Below, in pieces: positions 43,738-52,155 of a stretch of DNA of 64,000 nt. This DNA is from an uncultured Oscillospiraceae bacterium (GTDB lineage: Bacteria; Bacillota; Clostridia; Oscillospirales; Ruminococcaceae): positions 62,001 to 126,000 of the forward strand of contig CAKSLI010000004.1 in assembly GCA_934466475.1 (NCBI GenBank), given 5' to 3'. The notes under the pieces were generated by a model. The model saw nothing but the letters and a program-made list of their open reading frames with translations, was not told the DNA's origin and did no database searches. The position numbers and the translations under genes are program-made. Positions within the stretch are counted from its first letter, which is position 1, and each line of letters begins with the position of its first letter.

Positions 43738-43759
43738 GCGGGTACCTCCGGGTATCCGC
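43738..43759 (+). other. Intercistronic hairpin between pgk and tpiA
   Basis: GCGGGTACC and GGTATCCGC pair around TCCG. No T-run, so it is probably a processing or stability element. Confidence 0.6.
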
Positions 43760-43797
43760 CTATGGTCGTTTACAAGGACATTTTTTGAGGTATATCT

Positions 43798-44877
43798 ATG
43801 GCAGAAGAAAAGCAGATATCCGGGCTTGATGCTTCGGGCAGCATAACAAGGAGCAGATTCCGCGGAAGCGTGTCTGAATGCGATTTCCAGGGGTGCAGGT
43901 GCGCTCTTGTGAACCTTGACGGAATGGATCTCACGAGATCCACGGCAAAAGGCGCGGGGATCACTATGGTGAATCTGTCCGGCGCGCAGCTTTCCGGCTG
44001 CGACCTTTCGGGAATGGATATATCGGACTGCAAGCTCGATGGAATGCGGATAAATGGCATTTCCGTGACGGAGCTTCTCAAAAACTACAAGGAGAATACG
44101 AATATGAAGAAGAATGTAAGAAAGGCAATCATTGCCGGCAACTGGAAGATGAACAAGACACGTCCCGAGGCTAAGGCTCTCCTCGAGGAACTGAAGCCGA
44201 TGGTAGCTGACGTCAAGGACGTTGAGATCGTTGCATGCGTACCGTTCACAAACCTTGAGACTGCGCTTGCTGCAACAGCAGGCACCAACATCAAGATAGG
44301 CGCTGAGAACTGCCACTTTGAGAAGAGCGGCGCATTCACCGGCGAGATCTCCGCTGACATGCTGGCTGAGATGGGCGTTGAGTATGTAGTACTCGGTCAT
44401 TCCGAGCGCCGTCAGTACTTCGCTGAGACTGATGAGACCGTTAACAAGAGAACAAAGGCTGCTCTCGCTGCCGGTCTGAAGCCCATTGTATGCGTAGGCG
44501 AGCTTCTCTGGGAGCGCGAGTGCAACATCACTGAGGAAGTGATCGCACGTCAGATCAAGCTTGATTTCTTCGGCATTTCCGCTGACGACCTCAAGAAGTG
44601 CGTTATCGCTTACGAGCCTGTATGGGCTATCGGCACCGGCAAGACCGCTACTGCTGACCAGGCTGAGGAGGTTTGCGCATTTATCCGCGCTACACTCGCT
44701 AAGCTCTACGGCGCAGATGTTGCTGAGACAATCACTGTACAGTACGGTGGTTCCATGAACGCAAAGAACGCAGCTGAGCTGCTCTCCAAGACCAACGTTG
44801 ACGGCGGTCTTATCGGCGGCGCTTCACTGAAGGCTGCTGACTTCACAACCATCATCACCGCAGCAGTTAACGGTTAA
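43798..44877 (+). CDS. tpiA: Triosephosphate isomerase with in-frame N-terminal pentapeptide-repeat extension
   Basis: The C-terminal 257 residues (from Met103, ATG 44104) are a complete TPI: AGNWKMNKT near the start, GHSERRQYF with the catalytic His, and AYEPVWAIGTGK with the catalytic Glu. Upstream, in the same frame without a stop, lies a 100-residue domain with pentapeptide-repeat register (CDFQGC, ALVNLDGMDL, AQLSGCDLSGMDISDCKLDG) starting at ATG 43798. An AAGGAG sits 9 bases before ATG 44104, so normal TPI can also start inside. Codon use changes at the junction, suggesting a former separate gene that lost its stop. The function of the extension is unknown. Confidence 0.88.
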   Translation: MAEEKQISGLDASGSITRSRFRGSVSECDFQGCRCALVNLDGMDLTRSTAKGAGITMVNLSGAQLSGCDLSGMDISDCKLDGMRINGISVTELLKNYKENTNMKKNVRKAIIAGNWKMNKTRPEAKALLEELKPMVADVKDVEIVACVPFTNLETALAATAGTNIKIGAENCHFEKSGAFTGEISADMLAEMGVEYVVLGHSERRQYFAETDETVNKRTKAALAAGLKPIVCVGELLWERECNITEEVIARQIKLDFFGISADDLKKCVIAYEPVWAIGTGKTATADQAEEVCAFIRATLAKLYGADVAETITVQYGGSMNAKNAAELLSKTNVDGGLIGGASLKAADFTTIITAAVNG

Positions 44878-44884
44878 GTCGGAT

Positions 44885-44970
44885 ACGCCAGACGGCGGAT
44901 ACGGCTGTATGCGCTGATGCAGTCGCGTGTTTTCACACGAAACGTCATGCATCAGTCCGCAGGCTGTATA
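44885..44970 (+). other. Intercistronic stem-loop region between tpiA and gpmI
   Basis: CTGATGCA and TGCATCAG pair around an inner CGTGT-TTTC-ACACG hairpin. No T-run. Probably an mRNA structure, not a terminator, because no promoter for gpmI is evident. Confidence 0.5.
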
Positions 44971-45042
44971 CAGAAAAGACGCACGGGGCGGCGCATTTCC
45001 GCTGCTCCGTATTTATCCTCAAACAGTAAGGAGTAACAAACT

Positions 45043-46623
45043 ATGAAGGCAAAGAAACCTGTTTTACTGGTAGTTATGGACGGCGTAGGCTTCTCCAAGA
45101 CTCACCTCGGCGACGCAGTAGGCGAGGCTCGCACACCTACACTGGACTGGATGCTGGCAAACTGCCCGAACACACGCCTCAAGGCTCACGGTGACGCAGT
45201 AGGTCTGCCCTCCGATGACGATATGGGCAATTCCGAGGTAGGACACAACGCGATAGGCTGTGGTCAGATCTACTCTCAGGGTGCAAAGCTCGTTAACGAG
45301 AGCATCGAGAGCGGCAAGATGTATGAGTCTGACGCGTGGAAGGAGCTCGTTGCCAACGTAAAGAGCAAGAATTCCACAATGCACTTTATCGGTCTGCTTT
45401 CTGACGGTAATGTACATTCCAACATCAAGCACCTCTTCAATATGATAAAGAAGGCAAAGTCCGAGGGTATCTCCAAGGTGAGAGTACACGCGCTGCTTGA
45501 CGGTCGTGACGTTCCCCCGCAGACTGCGCAGATCTACATTGAGCAGCTTGAGAACCTGTTCGCAGAGCTGAACGACGCTACATTCGACGGCAAGATCGCA
45601 AGCGGCGGCGGACGTATGAAGATCACAATGGACAGATACCAGGCTGACTGGCCTATGGTAGAGCGCGGCTGGAACGCTCATGTCCGCGGCGAGGGCAGAC
45701 AGTTCGCAAACGCTATGGACGCGCTGAACACACTCCGCGCTGAGACCGGCGTTGCAAGCGACCAGGATCTCCCTGCATTCGTTATCGCAGAGAACGGCGA
45801 GCCGGTAGGCAAGATCGTTGACGGCGACAGCGTTATTCTGTTCAACTTCCGCGGCGACCGCGCTATCGAGCTTTCCATGGCGTTCGATATGGTTGAGTTC
45901 GACCACTTCAACAGAGGCCCCAAGCCTGATGTATGCTATGCAGGCATGCTCCAGTACGATGGCGACCTGAAGCTCCCGGCACGCTTCCTCGTAAATCCTC
46001 CGGAGATCACAAACACCATGACAGAGGTGTTCGTAAAGAACGGCTACAACGAGTACGCTATTTCCGAGACTCAGAAGTACGGTCATGTAACATACTTCTG
46101 GAACGGCAACCGCAGCGGCAAGGTAAGCGAGGAGCTTGAGACCTACCGTGAGATCCCGTCCGATAACGTTACATTCGATCAGCGCCCCTGGATGAAGTCT
46201 GCTGAGATCACAGACTGCCTTATCGAGGCAATCAGAAGCGGAAAGTATGACTTCCTGCGTTGCAACTACCCGAACGGCGACATGGTAGGACACACCGGCG
46301 ATATGGACGCGACAGTTATCGGCGTTGAGTCCGTTGACCTTGCACTTACCCGCCTGAAGGCAGTATGCGATGAGTGCGGAGTTACAATGCTCATCACCGC
46401 TGACCACGGCAATGCGGACGAGATGCTCGAAAAGAACAAGAAGGGAGAGATCCAGGTAAGAACTGCGCACTCCCTGAACCCTGTTCCTTTCATCATCTAC
46501 GACAAGGATCAGAAGTTTGAGATCAAGCCGTCCGACAAGTACGGACTTGCAAACATCGCTCCGACAGTTCTCAAGATATTCGGCCTTGAGGCTCCTGAGT
46601 GCTGGGAAGACAGCATGATCTGA
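45043..46623 (+). CDS. gpmI: 2,3-bisphosphoglycerate-independent phosphoglycerate mutase
   Basis: A 526-residue manganese-dependent mutase of the alkaline-phosphatase superfamily. The metal and phosphoserine sites are visible: VVMDGVGFS near 7-15, DDMGNSEVGHNA with the catalytic Ser near 60-71, LLSDGNVHS, HALLDGRDVPP, NFRGDRAIE, and ITADHGNADEM near 448-458. RBS TAAGGAG. Third gene of the glycolytic set, ended by a terminator. Confidence 0.97.
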   Translation: MKAKKPVLLVVMDGVGFSKTHLGDAVGEARTPTLDWMLANCPNTRLKAHGDAVGLPSDDDMGNSEVGHNAIGCGQIYSQGAKLVNESIESGKMYESDAWKELVANVKSKNSTMHFIGLLSDGNVHSNIKHLFNMIKKAKSEGISKVRVHALLDGRDVPPQTAQIYIEQLENLFAELNDATFDGKIASGGGRMKITMDRYQADWPMVERGWNAHVRGEGRQFANAMDALNTLRAETGVASDQDLPAFVIAENGEPVGKIVDGDSVILFNFRGDRAIELSMAFDMVEFDHFNRGPKPDVCYAGMLQYDGDLKLPARFLVNPPEITNTMTEVFVKNGYNEYAISETQKYGHVTYFWNGNRSGKVSEELETYREIPSDNVTFDQRPWMKSAEITDCLIEAIRSGKYDFLRCNYPNGDMVGHTGDMDATVIGVESVDLALTRLKAVCDECGVTMLITADHGNADEMLEKNKKGEIQVRTAHSLNPVPFIIYDKDQKFEIKPSDKYGLANIAPTVLKIFGLEAPECWEDSMI

Positions 46624-46643
46624 TTTCCTGACGGAATATAATT

Positions 46644-46673
46644 ACGGCGCCTCGTAAGGGGCGCCGTTTTTAT
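46644..46673 (+). terminator. Terminator after gpmI
   Basis: ACGGCGCC and GGCGCCGT perfect stem, loop TCGTAAGG, then TTTTT. Confidence 0.92.
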
Positions 46674-46695
46674 ATGAAAAAATCATTCATTGATA

Positions 46696-46724
46696 TTGAC
46701 CTTTTGCCAATTTTGTGGTACAAT
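46696..46724 (+). promoter_or_regulatory. Promoter of the PH-like membrane protein pair
   Basis: TTGACC (46696-46701) and TACAAT (46719-46724), 17 bp spacing. Confidence 0.8.
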
Positions 46725-46750
46725 AAATAAAAAGTGCGGGAGGGCGTTCC

Positions 46751-47296
46751 ATGACCGGAGATCAGGCGTTCGAGCAGCGTTTCGGGGTCAGGGCAAAGGG
46801 CGAATTCAGGTGCAGCTTTCCATTTGAAACCGGATTTTCGGTTATCGCCGGGGGATTTCTTCTGCTGGGAGAATTGAGCTTTTTGCTGAGATATTATGAT
46901 CTCGCGTTTCGTTTCAATAATCTTCTCACTCCGCTGGTAATAATGATCGTTTGGGGATTTTTCTGGTTGTGGATGGTGAGGATATCATTCACCGGGATGA
47001 CCTGCCGGTATGAGGCAGACGATAAGGAATTCCGCATAACCGCGCCGTTCAACAGGAACGATGTTTTCTATTACGCGGACGTTGAGTCGGTGACCTACAA
47101 GCCGATTAAATACCTGACCGGGAGGATACGCGGATACAGGGTGACTGTAAAATCCCGGTACCGCGCATATAATTATAAGTACATTTTTTCGAAAAACAAG
47201 CTGAAAACAGCTCCGGAAGATTCGCCGTTCCACATAATAGAAGAACATGCAGGGATTTCAGGAGCAACGGAGGATAGCGTTCATGGCAGAACTTAA
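46751..47296 (+). CDS. Small membrane protein, two helices plus PH-like domain (first of pair)
   Basis: A 181-residue protein with two hydrophobic segments (about 27-50 and 57-77) followed by a soluble domain of about 90 residues that looks like a bacterial PH fold: YEADDKEFRITAPF, VFYYADVESVTYKP and RGYRVTVKSR. The same pattern recurs in the next gene, so they are paralogs. They overlap by 14 bases and share a promoter. The PH-like call is inferred from layout. Confidence 0.7.
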   Translation: MTGDQAFEQRFGVRAKGEFRCSFPFETGFSVIAGGFLLLGELSFLLRYYDLAFRFNNLLTPLVIMIVWGFFWLWMVRISFTGMTCRYEADDKEFRITAPFNRNDVFYYADVESVTYKPIKYLTGRIRGYRVTVKSRYRAYNYKYIFSKNKLKTAPEDSPFHIIEEHAGISGATEDSVHGRT

Positions 47297-47924
47297 AAAC
47301 GAGCAGGAGCGTAAGACGCTGATACGCCGCGGAAGCTTCCGCGTAGGCTATAAGAATGAGGATAAGCTCATACTGATGTGCATTATCGGAGTAGTTCTGT
47401 GCCTTGGTATGTTTGTGACCGGGCTTATTCTGTTCGGGGCGCCGGACAGCTTTCTGTCGTTCATGGGAGGAGTGTTCTGGATAGTTCCGGCGGTGGTCTG
47501 CGCCGTGCTGATACCGGTCATATCCTACGGCAGACGCTGCGATTATTACGCGGCGGATAAGGAAATGGAGACGGTCACTCCGGGTGGAAGCGACTATCTG
47601 TATTACAGCGATATTTCCGAGGTCATCTATAAGCCGATGACGCTTTTCGGAAAACCGCGCGGGTATTTCATCACGGTAGTCACCGGAGTGCGGGACTTCA
47701 CGTTCAGATACCTGATTGAGCGCGGTTCAGAGCTGGATCAGCCGAAACACACGCCGTTCTATATTCTTGAACTGAACGCGGGGCTGAAGCAGCCTGAACC
47801 GGAGGATCCCGAGCTTAAAGCGGCAATAATGTCGCAGTTCGCAGTAATGCAGGAGAAGCAGGAGGACAGACTGTCCAGGCGCCGCAAGAAGAAAACCTGG
47901 GAAAACCTGTTCGATGATGAATAA
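47283..47924 (+). CDS. Small membrane protein, two helices plus PH-like domain (second of pair)
   Basis: A 213-residue paralog of the preceding protein. Two helices (about 30-52 and 58-82) lead into the PH-like region (YYAADKEMETVTPGG, YLYYSDISEVIYKP, RGYFITVVTG). It adds a basic and acidic C-terminal tail. ATG 47283 is chosen because GGAGG lies 8 bases upstream inside the first gene; an upstream GTG-type start would lack a site. The pair may assemble as a hetero-oligomer. Confidence 0.72.
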   Translation: MAELKNEQERKTLIRRGSFRVGYKNEDKLILMCIIGVVLCLGMFVTGLILFGAPDSFLSFMGGVFWIVPAVVCAVLIPVISYGRRCDYYAADKEMETVTPGGSDYLYYSDISEVIYKPMTLFGKPRGYFITVVTGVRDFTFRYLIERGSELDQPKHTPFYILELNAGLKQPEPEDPELKAAIMSQFAVMQEKQEDRLSRRRKKKTWENLFDDE

Positions 47925-47928
47925 ACAG

Positions 47929-47960
47929 AGGGGCTGATTCATGTCAGCCCCTTGTTTTAG
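47929..47960. terminator. Terminator between convergent membrane-protein and rubrerythrin genes
   Basis: AGGGGCTGA and TCAGCCCCT form a 9-bp stem; plus side continues TGTTTTA and minus side TGTTTATTC. Confidence 0.8.
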
Positions 47961-48490
47961 TAATTTTCTGGCTTCTGCTGAAAATACGATTTAGGATATC
48001 CACATACCGGGCAGCGGTCGGGGGCTTTTTTCCCGAACTCTATGTGACCGCAGTTGCGGCACTGCCACATGATCTCCTCGGTTTTTTCGAAGACCTTCTG
48101 CATTTCCACGGTGTTTATCAGACGCAGGAAGCGTTCCTCGTGAGCCTTTTCAACCGCCGCGACCCTGCGGAATTTTTCCGCTACCTGTGTGAAGCCCTCC
48201 TCGTCTGCGACCCTGGCGAAATCCTCGTACATCTCAGCCCATTCGAAGTGCTCTCCGGACTGGGCGTTAAGCAGGTTCTGCGCAGTGTTTGAGAGCGCCC
48301 CTAGTTCACTGAACCACATGAATGCGTGCGCGGATTCGTTGTCCGCGGTTTCCCGGAATATTGCCGCAATCTGCATGAATCCCTCGTTTTCTGCCGCCCT
48401 TGCGAAGTATTCATACTTGCTGTGCGCCTGGGTTTCTCCGGCAAAAGCGGAGCGCAGGTTTGCTTCTGTTCTTGTACCTTTGAGTTCCAT
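47957..48490 (-). CDS. rbr: Rubrerythrin
   Basis: A 177-residue peroxide-reducing protein of strict anaerobes. The N-terminal di-iron four-helix domain has the ferritin-like ligands (GETQAHSKYEYF near 18-29, DNESAHAFMW, and VEKAHEERF later). The C-terminal rubredoxin domain has the two Cys pairs CRNCGH and CPVCGYP. It has its own upstream region of about 230 bases shared with the divergent surface-protein gene. Confidence 0.96.
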   Translation of the reverse strand: MELKGTRTEANLRSAFAGETQAHSKYEYFARAAENEGFMQIAAIFRETADNESAHAFMWFSELGALSNTAQNLLNAQSGEHFEWAEMYEDFARVADEEGFTQVAEKFRRVAAVEKAHEERFLRLINTVEMQKVFEKTEEIMWQCRNCGHIEFGKKAPDRCPVCGYPKSYFQQKPENY

Positions 48491-48627
48491 AGTATTCCCC
48501 CTTTTTTACTATTGTGTGAAAAATCTGCTTGAATATTCATAAGTTTTCAACTTTTCAAAGTGAAAAAAATGGCTTTATAGTTTATGAGTTTTGTATAATT
48601 TACACACATGTTTTTTGGTCAAAGTGC

Positions 48628-48656
48628 TTGACAATTCAGCTCAAAAGTGCTAAAAT
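48628..48656 (+). promoter_or_regulatory. Promoter of the surface-protein gene
   Basis: TTGACA (48628-48633) and TAAAAT (48651-48656), 17 bp spacing. Confidence 0.85.
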
Positions 48657-48720
48657 ACAAAGCGTAAAGAGAAATACCGGTAAAAAACCGGTAAATACTT
48701 GAACAAAAGAGGTACTTATC

Positions 48721-49092
48721 ATGAAGATTTCTAAGATTGCTCTTTCTGCTGCTATTGCAGCTACACTCGCAGTTTCCACTGCTGCTGTTGCTTCCGCTAC
48801 TGACGAGGCTGCAACAAACGAGGTCGTAGCTATCGCTGCTAACGGCACCGCTGAGGCTGTTGTTACAACTGCCGAGGCTGAGACTGCTGATGCTTCCACT
48901 GCTGATGCTTCCACTGCTGATGTTGCAACCGCTGAGGCTGCTACTGTTGAAGAGACTACAATAGAGGTTGCTGCTCCTGCTGAGGACGGCAAGGGCTCTC
49001 CTGATACAGGCGTAGCTGGCGTAGCTGGCGCATTTGGCGCTGCTGTTGTAGCTGGCGGCGTAATGCTCATCGCTAAGAAGTCCAGAAAGTAA
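48721..49092 (+). CDS. Small secreted protein with SPDTG sorting signal
   Basis: A 123-residue Ala/Thr/Glu-rich protein. The signal peptide (MKISKIALSAAIAATLAVS, cleavage after ASA near 26) is followed by a low-complexity stalk with ADAST/AEAAT units. The C-terminus has SPDTG, then a hydrophobic helix and the positive tail KKSRK, a classical sortase signal with Ser replacing the Leu of LPxTG. So it is probably anchored to peptidoglycan. No globular domain is visible. RBS is weak (AAAGAGG). Confidence 0.8.
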   Translation: MKISKIALSAAIAATLAVSTAAVASATDEAATNEVVAIAANGTAEAVVTTAEAETADASTADASTADVATAEAATVEETTIEVAAPAEDGKGSPDTGVAGVAGAFGAAVVAGGVMLIAKKSRK

Positions 49093-49113
49093 TTTTTCTG
49101 AATAAAACTCCAT

Positions 49114-49150
49114 AAAAAAGTGCTCACCGCAATAGTGGTGGGCATTTTTT
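49114..49150 (+). terminator. Terminator of surface-protein gene
   Basis: GTGCTCACC and GGTGGGCAT pair (with G-U), followed by TTTTTT. Confidence 0.85.
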
Positions 49151-49194
49151 ATATGTATTCTGTTCAGGAGTCTGAAAAAAGTGAAAAATAATAC

Positions 49195-49223
49195 TTGACA
49201 TTTAATGCGGAATGTAGTACAAT
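49195..49223 (+). promoter_or_regulatory. Promoter of SLOG-family gene
   Basis: TTGACA (49195-49200) and TACAAT (49218-49223), 17 bp spacing. Confidence 0.85.
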
Positions 49224-49252
49224 ATAATTAACATTCACAGGGAGGTAAAAAT

Positions 49253-49741
49253 ATGTACAGGGTATCATTTACAGGCTACCGTCCGCAGAAGCTCCCGTTT
49301 TTCAGTGAGGACGACCCTATGTGCGTTGACCTGAAGCGGCGCATATACAAGGAAATAGAGAAGCTCCACGAAAGCGGGGCAGTGGATTATTACAGCGGAA
49401 TGGCGCTCGGAGTTGACATTTGGTGCGCTGAAGCTGTCCTGAAGCTCCGGGAAGCACATCCGGACGTGAAACTGACCGCAGTAGTTCCGTGCCGCGGTCA
49501 GGAGGTAAAGTGGAACCCGGCAGACCAGCAGCGTTATCACGATGTGCTGAAAAAATGCGATAAGGTAATGTGCCTGTCCCCAAAATATACCCCCGACTGC
49601 ATGAAAAAAAGAAATTCCGCGCTGGTAGACCTGTGTGATGTGCTTGTAGCCGTGTTTGACGGCAAGCCAGGCGGCACGAAGCAGACCGTTGACCTTGCGG
49701 CAAGGCGCGGAAGAAAAACCATCGTGATCCCCCCAATGTGA
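49253..49741 (+). CDS. SLOG-family protein (DUF1273/YpsA-like)
   Basis: A 162-residue Rossmann-like protein. Motifs are FTGYRPQKLPF near the start, YYSGMALGVDIWCAEAVLKL near 48-67 and SPKYTPDCMKKRNSALVDLC near 103-122, the pattern of YpsA and related SLOG (nucleotide-binding) proteins. YpsA-type proteins have been linked to cell division in Bacillus, and other SLOG proteins sense nucleotide signals. Monocistronic. Confidence 0.85.
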   Translation: MYRVSFTGYRPQKLPFFSEDDPMCVDLKRRIYKEIEKLHESGAVDYYSGMALGVDIWCAEAVLKLREAHPDVKLTAVVPCRGQEVKWNPADQQRYHDVLKKCDKVMCLSPKYTPDCMKKRNSALVDLCDVLVAVFDGKPGGTKQTVDLAARRGRKTIVIPPM

Positions 49742-49745
49742 AAAA

Positions 49746-49778
49746 CACCCCGCGGTATGACCGCGGGGTGCCGTGTTT
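49746..49778. terminator. Terminator between SLOG gene and proS
   Basis: CACCCCGCGG pairs perfectly with CCGCGGGGTG around TATGA. Confidence 0.85.
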
Positions 49779-49789
49779 ATTCAGAAAAA

Positions 49790-51514
49790 TCAGTCAACAT
49801 CGAACTGCATCATTTCAGAGATCTTCTGCTGAACTCTGTCAGCCACCTCAGCGGGGGCAAGCTTCTCGCTGAAGCTCTTGTCCCTTGCGGAGATCTCGAT
49901 AACGCCGTCCTTGAGGTTTCTCGGGCTTACGATAACGCGCAGCGGGATTCCCAGCAGGTCGGCGTCGGAGAACATTACGCCTGCGCTGACTGCACGGTCG
50001 TCATACATTACCTCTACGCCGCGCTTTGTGAGCTCGTCGTAGATTGCGTCCGCCTTCTCCCTGACCTCGGCGTCATCGGCGCGTACTGCGCAGATGTGTA
50101 CCTGCCACGGAGCGATAGCCATGGGCCAGATAGGACCATAATCATCATGGTGTACCTCGCATACGGAAGCTGCAAGTCTGCCAACGCCGATACCGTAGCA
50201 GCCCATTATCGGAACCTGAGCGTTGCCGTCCTTGTCAAGATAGGTCATTCCCATGCTCTTGGTGTACTTGGTTCCGAGCTGGAATATGTTTCCGACTTCA
50301 ATGCCGCGGGATATCGTTATGTGCTTCTTGCCGCAGCTCGGGCAGATTCCGCCCTCGATTATCTTGGCAAAATCGCGGTACTCAACGTTCTTCACATCGC
50401 GGTCGAGGTCAAGACCGGTGTAGTGGTACTCTTCCTTGTTTGCACCGCAGGAGAGATTGTTCGTGTTCTGGAGCGAACGGTCGAACAGGACTGTTATTCC
50501 CTCGGGAAGTCCGACAGGACCGATATAACCAGGGTTGAGACCGCACTCCGGCGTGATGACTGCCGGGTGGATATCGCAGCCGAGGTAGTTTGTGAGCTTT
50601 GTCTCGTTGATGTCGAGGTCGCCGCGAATGAATACTACAACGTAGCTGTCATCGTGGTTGCGCTGGTAAACGACAGCCTTGCAGCTCTTTTCCTGCGGGG
50701 TATGCAGGAACTCGCAGATCTCCTCTATGGTGTGGATATTCGGGGTGTAGACCTCGGTGAGAGGCTGGCTTTCTGCGTCGCGGGTATTTTCGATTATGGA
50801 TTCGGCAGCCTCCATGTTTGCGCGGAAGCCGCAGTCCTTGCATATAGCGATAGAATCCTCGCCGATAGGAGTGAGCAGCATGAACTCATGGGAAATGCTG
50901 CCGCCCATCATTCCTGAGTCGGACTTTACAGAGATGACCTCGGGAATGCCTGCGCGCGCATAGATACGCTCGTAAGCCTTGTGGCATCTCATGTAGTATT
51001 CCTCGAGATCCTCCTGGGAGGTATGGAAAGAGTACGCGTCCTTCATGGTGAACTCGCGCACGCGGATAAGACCGCCGCGGGGACGCGCCTCATCGCGGAA
51101 CTTTGTCTGTATCTGGTAGATCATGAACGGATACTTGGTGTAGCTGTTGGCGCATTCGCGGACGAGCTGAACAGCGGCTTCCTCGTGGGTCATGCCGAGC
51201 ACCATCTGAGCCTTATTGCGGTCGGTGAAGCGAAGCAGCTCGCTGCCTATGCTCTCGTATCTGCCGGATTCCTGCCAGAGGGTGGCGGGCATTACGACAG
51301 GGAAGGATACCTCCTGACCGTCTATGGCGTCCATTTCCTCGCGGATTATCTGTTCGATCTTGCGGGTTATGCGCTTAAGCGGCATATAGCTGGAGAATAT
51401 TCCGTTTGCAACATACTTCATGTAGCCGCCGCGTATCATAAGTGCATGGCTGTCGATGTTACAGTCGGAGGGGCGCTGCTTGAAGCGGTCGCCTACTAAC
51501 TTTTCGAGCTTCAT
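49790..51514 (-). CDS. proS: Prolyl-tRNA synthetase (bacterial type)
   Basis: A 574-residue class II synthetase charging tRNA-Pro. Motif 2 reads FRDEARPRGGLIRVREF near 140-156. An INS editing domain lies between motifs 2 and 3 (about 225-395), and motif 3 is GCYGIGVGRLAA near 430-441. The C-terminal anticodon-binding domain follows. Start 51514 is chosen by AAAGGAAG; an upstream frame to 51562 falls in the leader. The gene is controlled by the T-box just upstream. Confidence 0.96.
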   Translation of the reverse strand: MKLEKLVGDRFKQRPSDCNIDSHALMIRGGYMKYVANGIFSSYMPLKRITRKIEQIIREEMDAIDGQEVSFPVVMPATLWQESGRYESIGSELLRFTDRNKAQMVLGMTHEEAAVQLVRECANSYTKYPFMIYQIQTKFRDEARPRGGLIRVREFTMKDAYSFHTSQEDLEEYYMRCHKAYERIYARAGIPEVISVKSDSGMMGGSISHEFMLLTPIGEDSIAICKDCGFRANMEAAESIIENTRDAESQPLTEVYTPNIHTIEEICEFLHTPQEKSCKAVVYQRNHDDSYVVVFIRGDLDINETKLTNYLGCDIHPAVITPECGLNPGYIGPVGLPEGITVLFDRSLQNTNNLSCGANKEEYHYTGLDLDRDVKNVEYRDFAKIIEGGICPSCGKKHITISRGIEVGNIFQLGTKYTKSMGMTYLDKDGNAQVPIMGCYGIGVGRLAASVCEVHHDDYGPIWPMAIAPWQVHICAVRADDAEVREKADAIYDELTKRGVEVMYDDRAVSAGVMFSDADLLGIPLRVIVSPRNLKDGVIEISARDKSFSEKLAPAEVADRVQQKISEMMQFDVD

Positions 51515-51554
51515 TTTTTTCTTCCTTTCAGTGTTGAATGTTGAATTTTTCTGA

Positions 51555-51824
51555 GAATACAAAAAGCCCCGAGCAAAATGCTCAGGGCGAACTGTACAAA
51601 GTCCGTGTTACCACCTGAATTCGGGAATCTCCCGCGCTCCGCGTCAATAACGCTTTCTCATTTAACGGTGAGCACCGGCGCCGCTTACTTCTGCGAAATG
51701 CAGGTTCCGGGCGCAGCTCAAAGACGGGTTCGGCATATCCTCATTAACGGCTCGCACCACACCGCCGCTTCTCTGAAAAATCAGAAGTGCCTACTGTTTC
51801 TTGTCACAGCTTTTCGTATTCATT
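51555..51824 (-). promoter_or_regulatory. T-box riboswitch leader of proS
   Basis: Reading the minus strand, the T-box GGTGGTAACACGG is at 51615-51603, preceded by an antiterminator region and followed by the terminator at 51588-51561 (GCCCTGAGC/GCTCGGGGC plus TTTTTGT). Stem I follows the transcript start with GACAAGAAACAGTAGG, and ATGCCGAACCCGTC contains candidate Pro specifier codons (CCG or CCC). Uncharged tRNA-Pro would promote read-through. Confidence 0.92.
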
Positions 51825-51830
51825 GGTTTG

Positions 51831-51859
51831 ATTATAGCACTTTTTGTCGGGGTTGTCAA
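51831..51859 (-). promoter_or_regulatory. Promoter of proS T-box transcript
   Basis: Minus strand TTGACA (51859-51854) and TATAAT (51836-51831), 17 bp spacing. Confidence 0.9.
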
Positions 51860-51868
51860 GGCGTTGCC

Positions 51869-52135
51869 TTAATTTTTGCTGAATTCCGCAAACTGCCTCA
51901 GCGCGTTAATAACGGTTTTGTTGGAGAGATTGCCTATATCCTCATAAATGCCGCCCTGGTCGTACTTGGGAAGGATCTCGTCAATCTGGGCGCTGAGCTG
52001 GCTCCGGGATAATCTCTCGTTGTCGCATACCTTATCTATTGCGTTGTAGTAGCTGTACGCGGTGCTGGGATTGCCAGACGGTGTGTATTCCTTGAATCCC
52101 TTGTCAATGAGAAATTTGTAAAAAGCGTCTTTCAT
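51869..52135 (-). CDS. Small uncharacterised protein (88 residues)
   Basis: An 88-residue soluble protein with no recognised domain. It opens MKDAFYKFLIDKGFKEYT and has a helix-rich middle (LSRSQLSAQIDEILPKYD), suggesting a small helical fold. ATG follows GGAGG by 8 bases. It lies 20 bases after a second unknown gene, with which it forms an AT-richer two-gene operon. The wording resembles SAM-like or integrase N-terminal segments, but I do not claim that. Confidence 0.65.
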   Translation of the reverse strand: MKDAFYKFLIDKGFKEYTPSGNPSTAYSYYNAIDKVCDNERLSRSQLSAQIDEILPKYDQGGIYEDIGNLSNKTVINALRQFAEFSKN

Positions 52136-52155
52136 GTTTTTTCCTCCGTTTTGAA

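Noticed and set aside
42484..44400. 638-residue antisense frame opposite pgk and tpiA
   Set aside because: Shadow of highly biased codon use in pgk; sense genes are certain.
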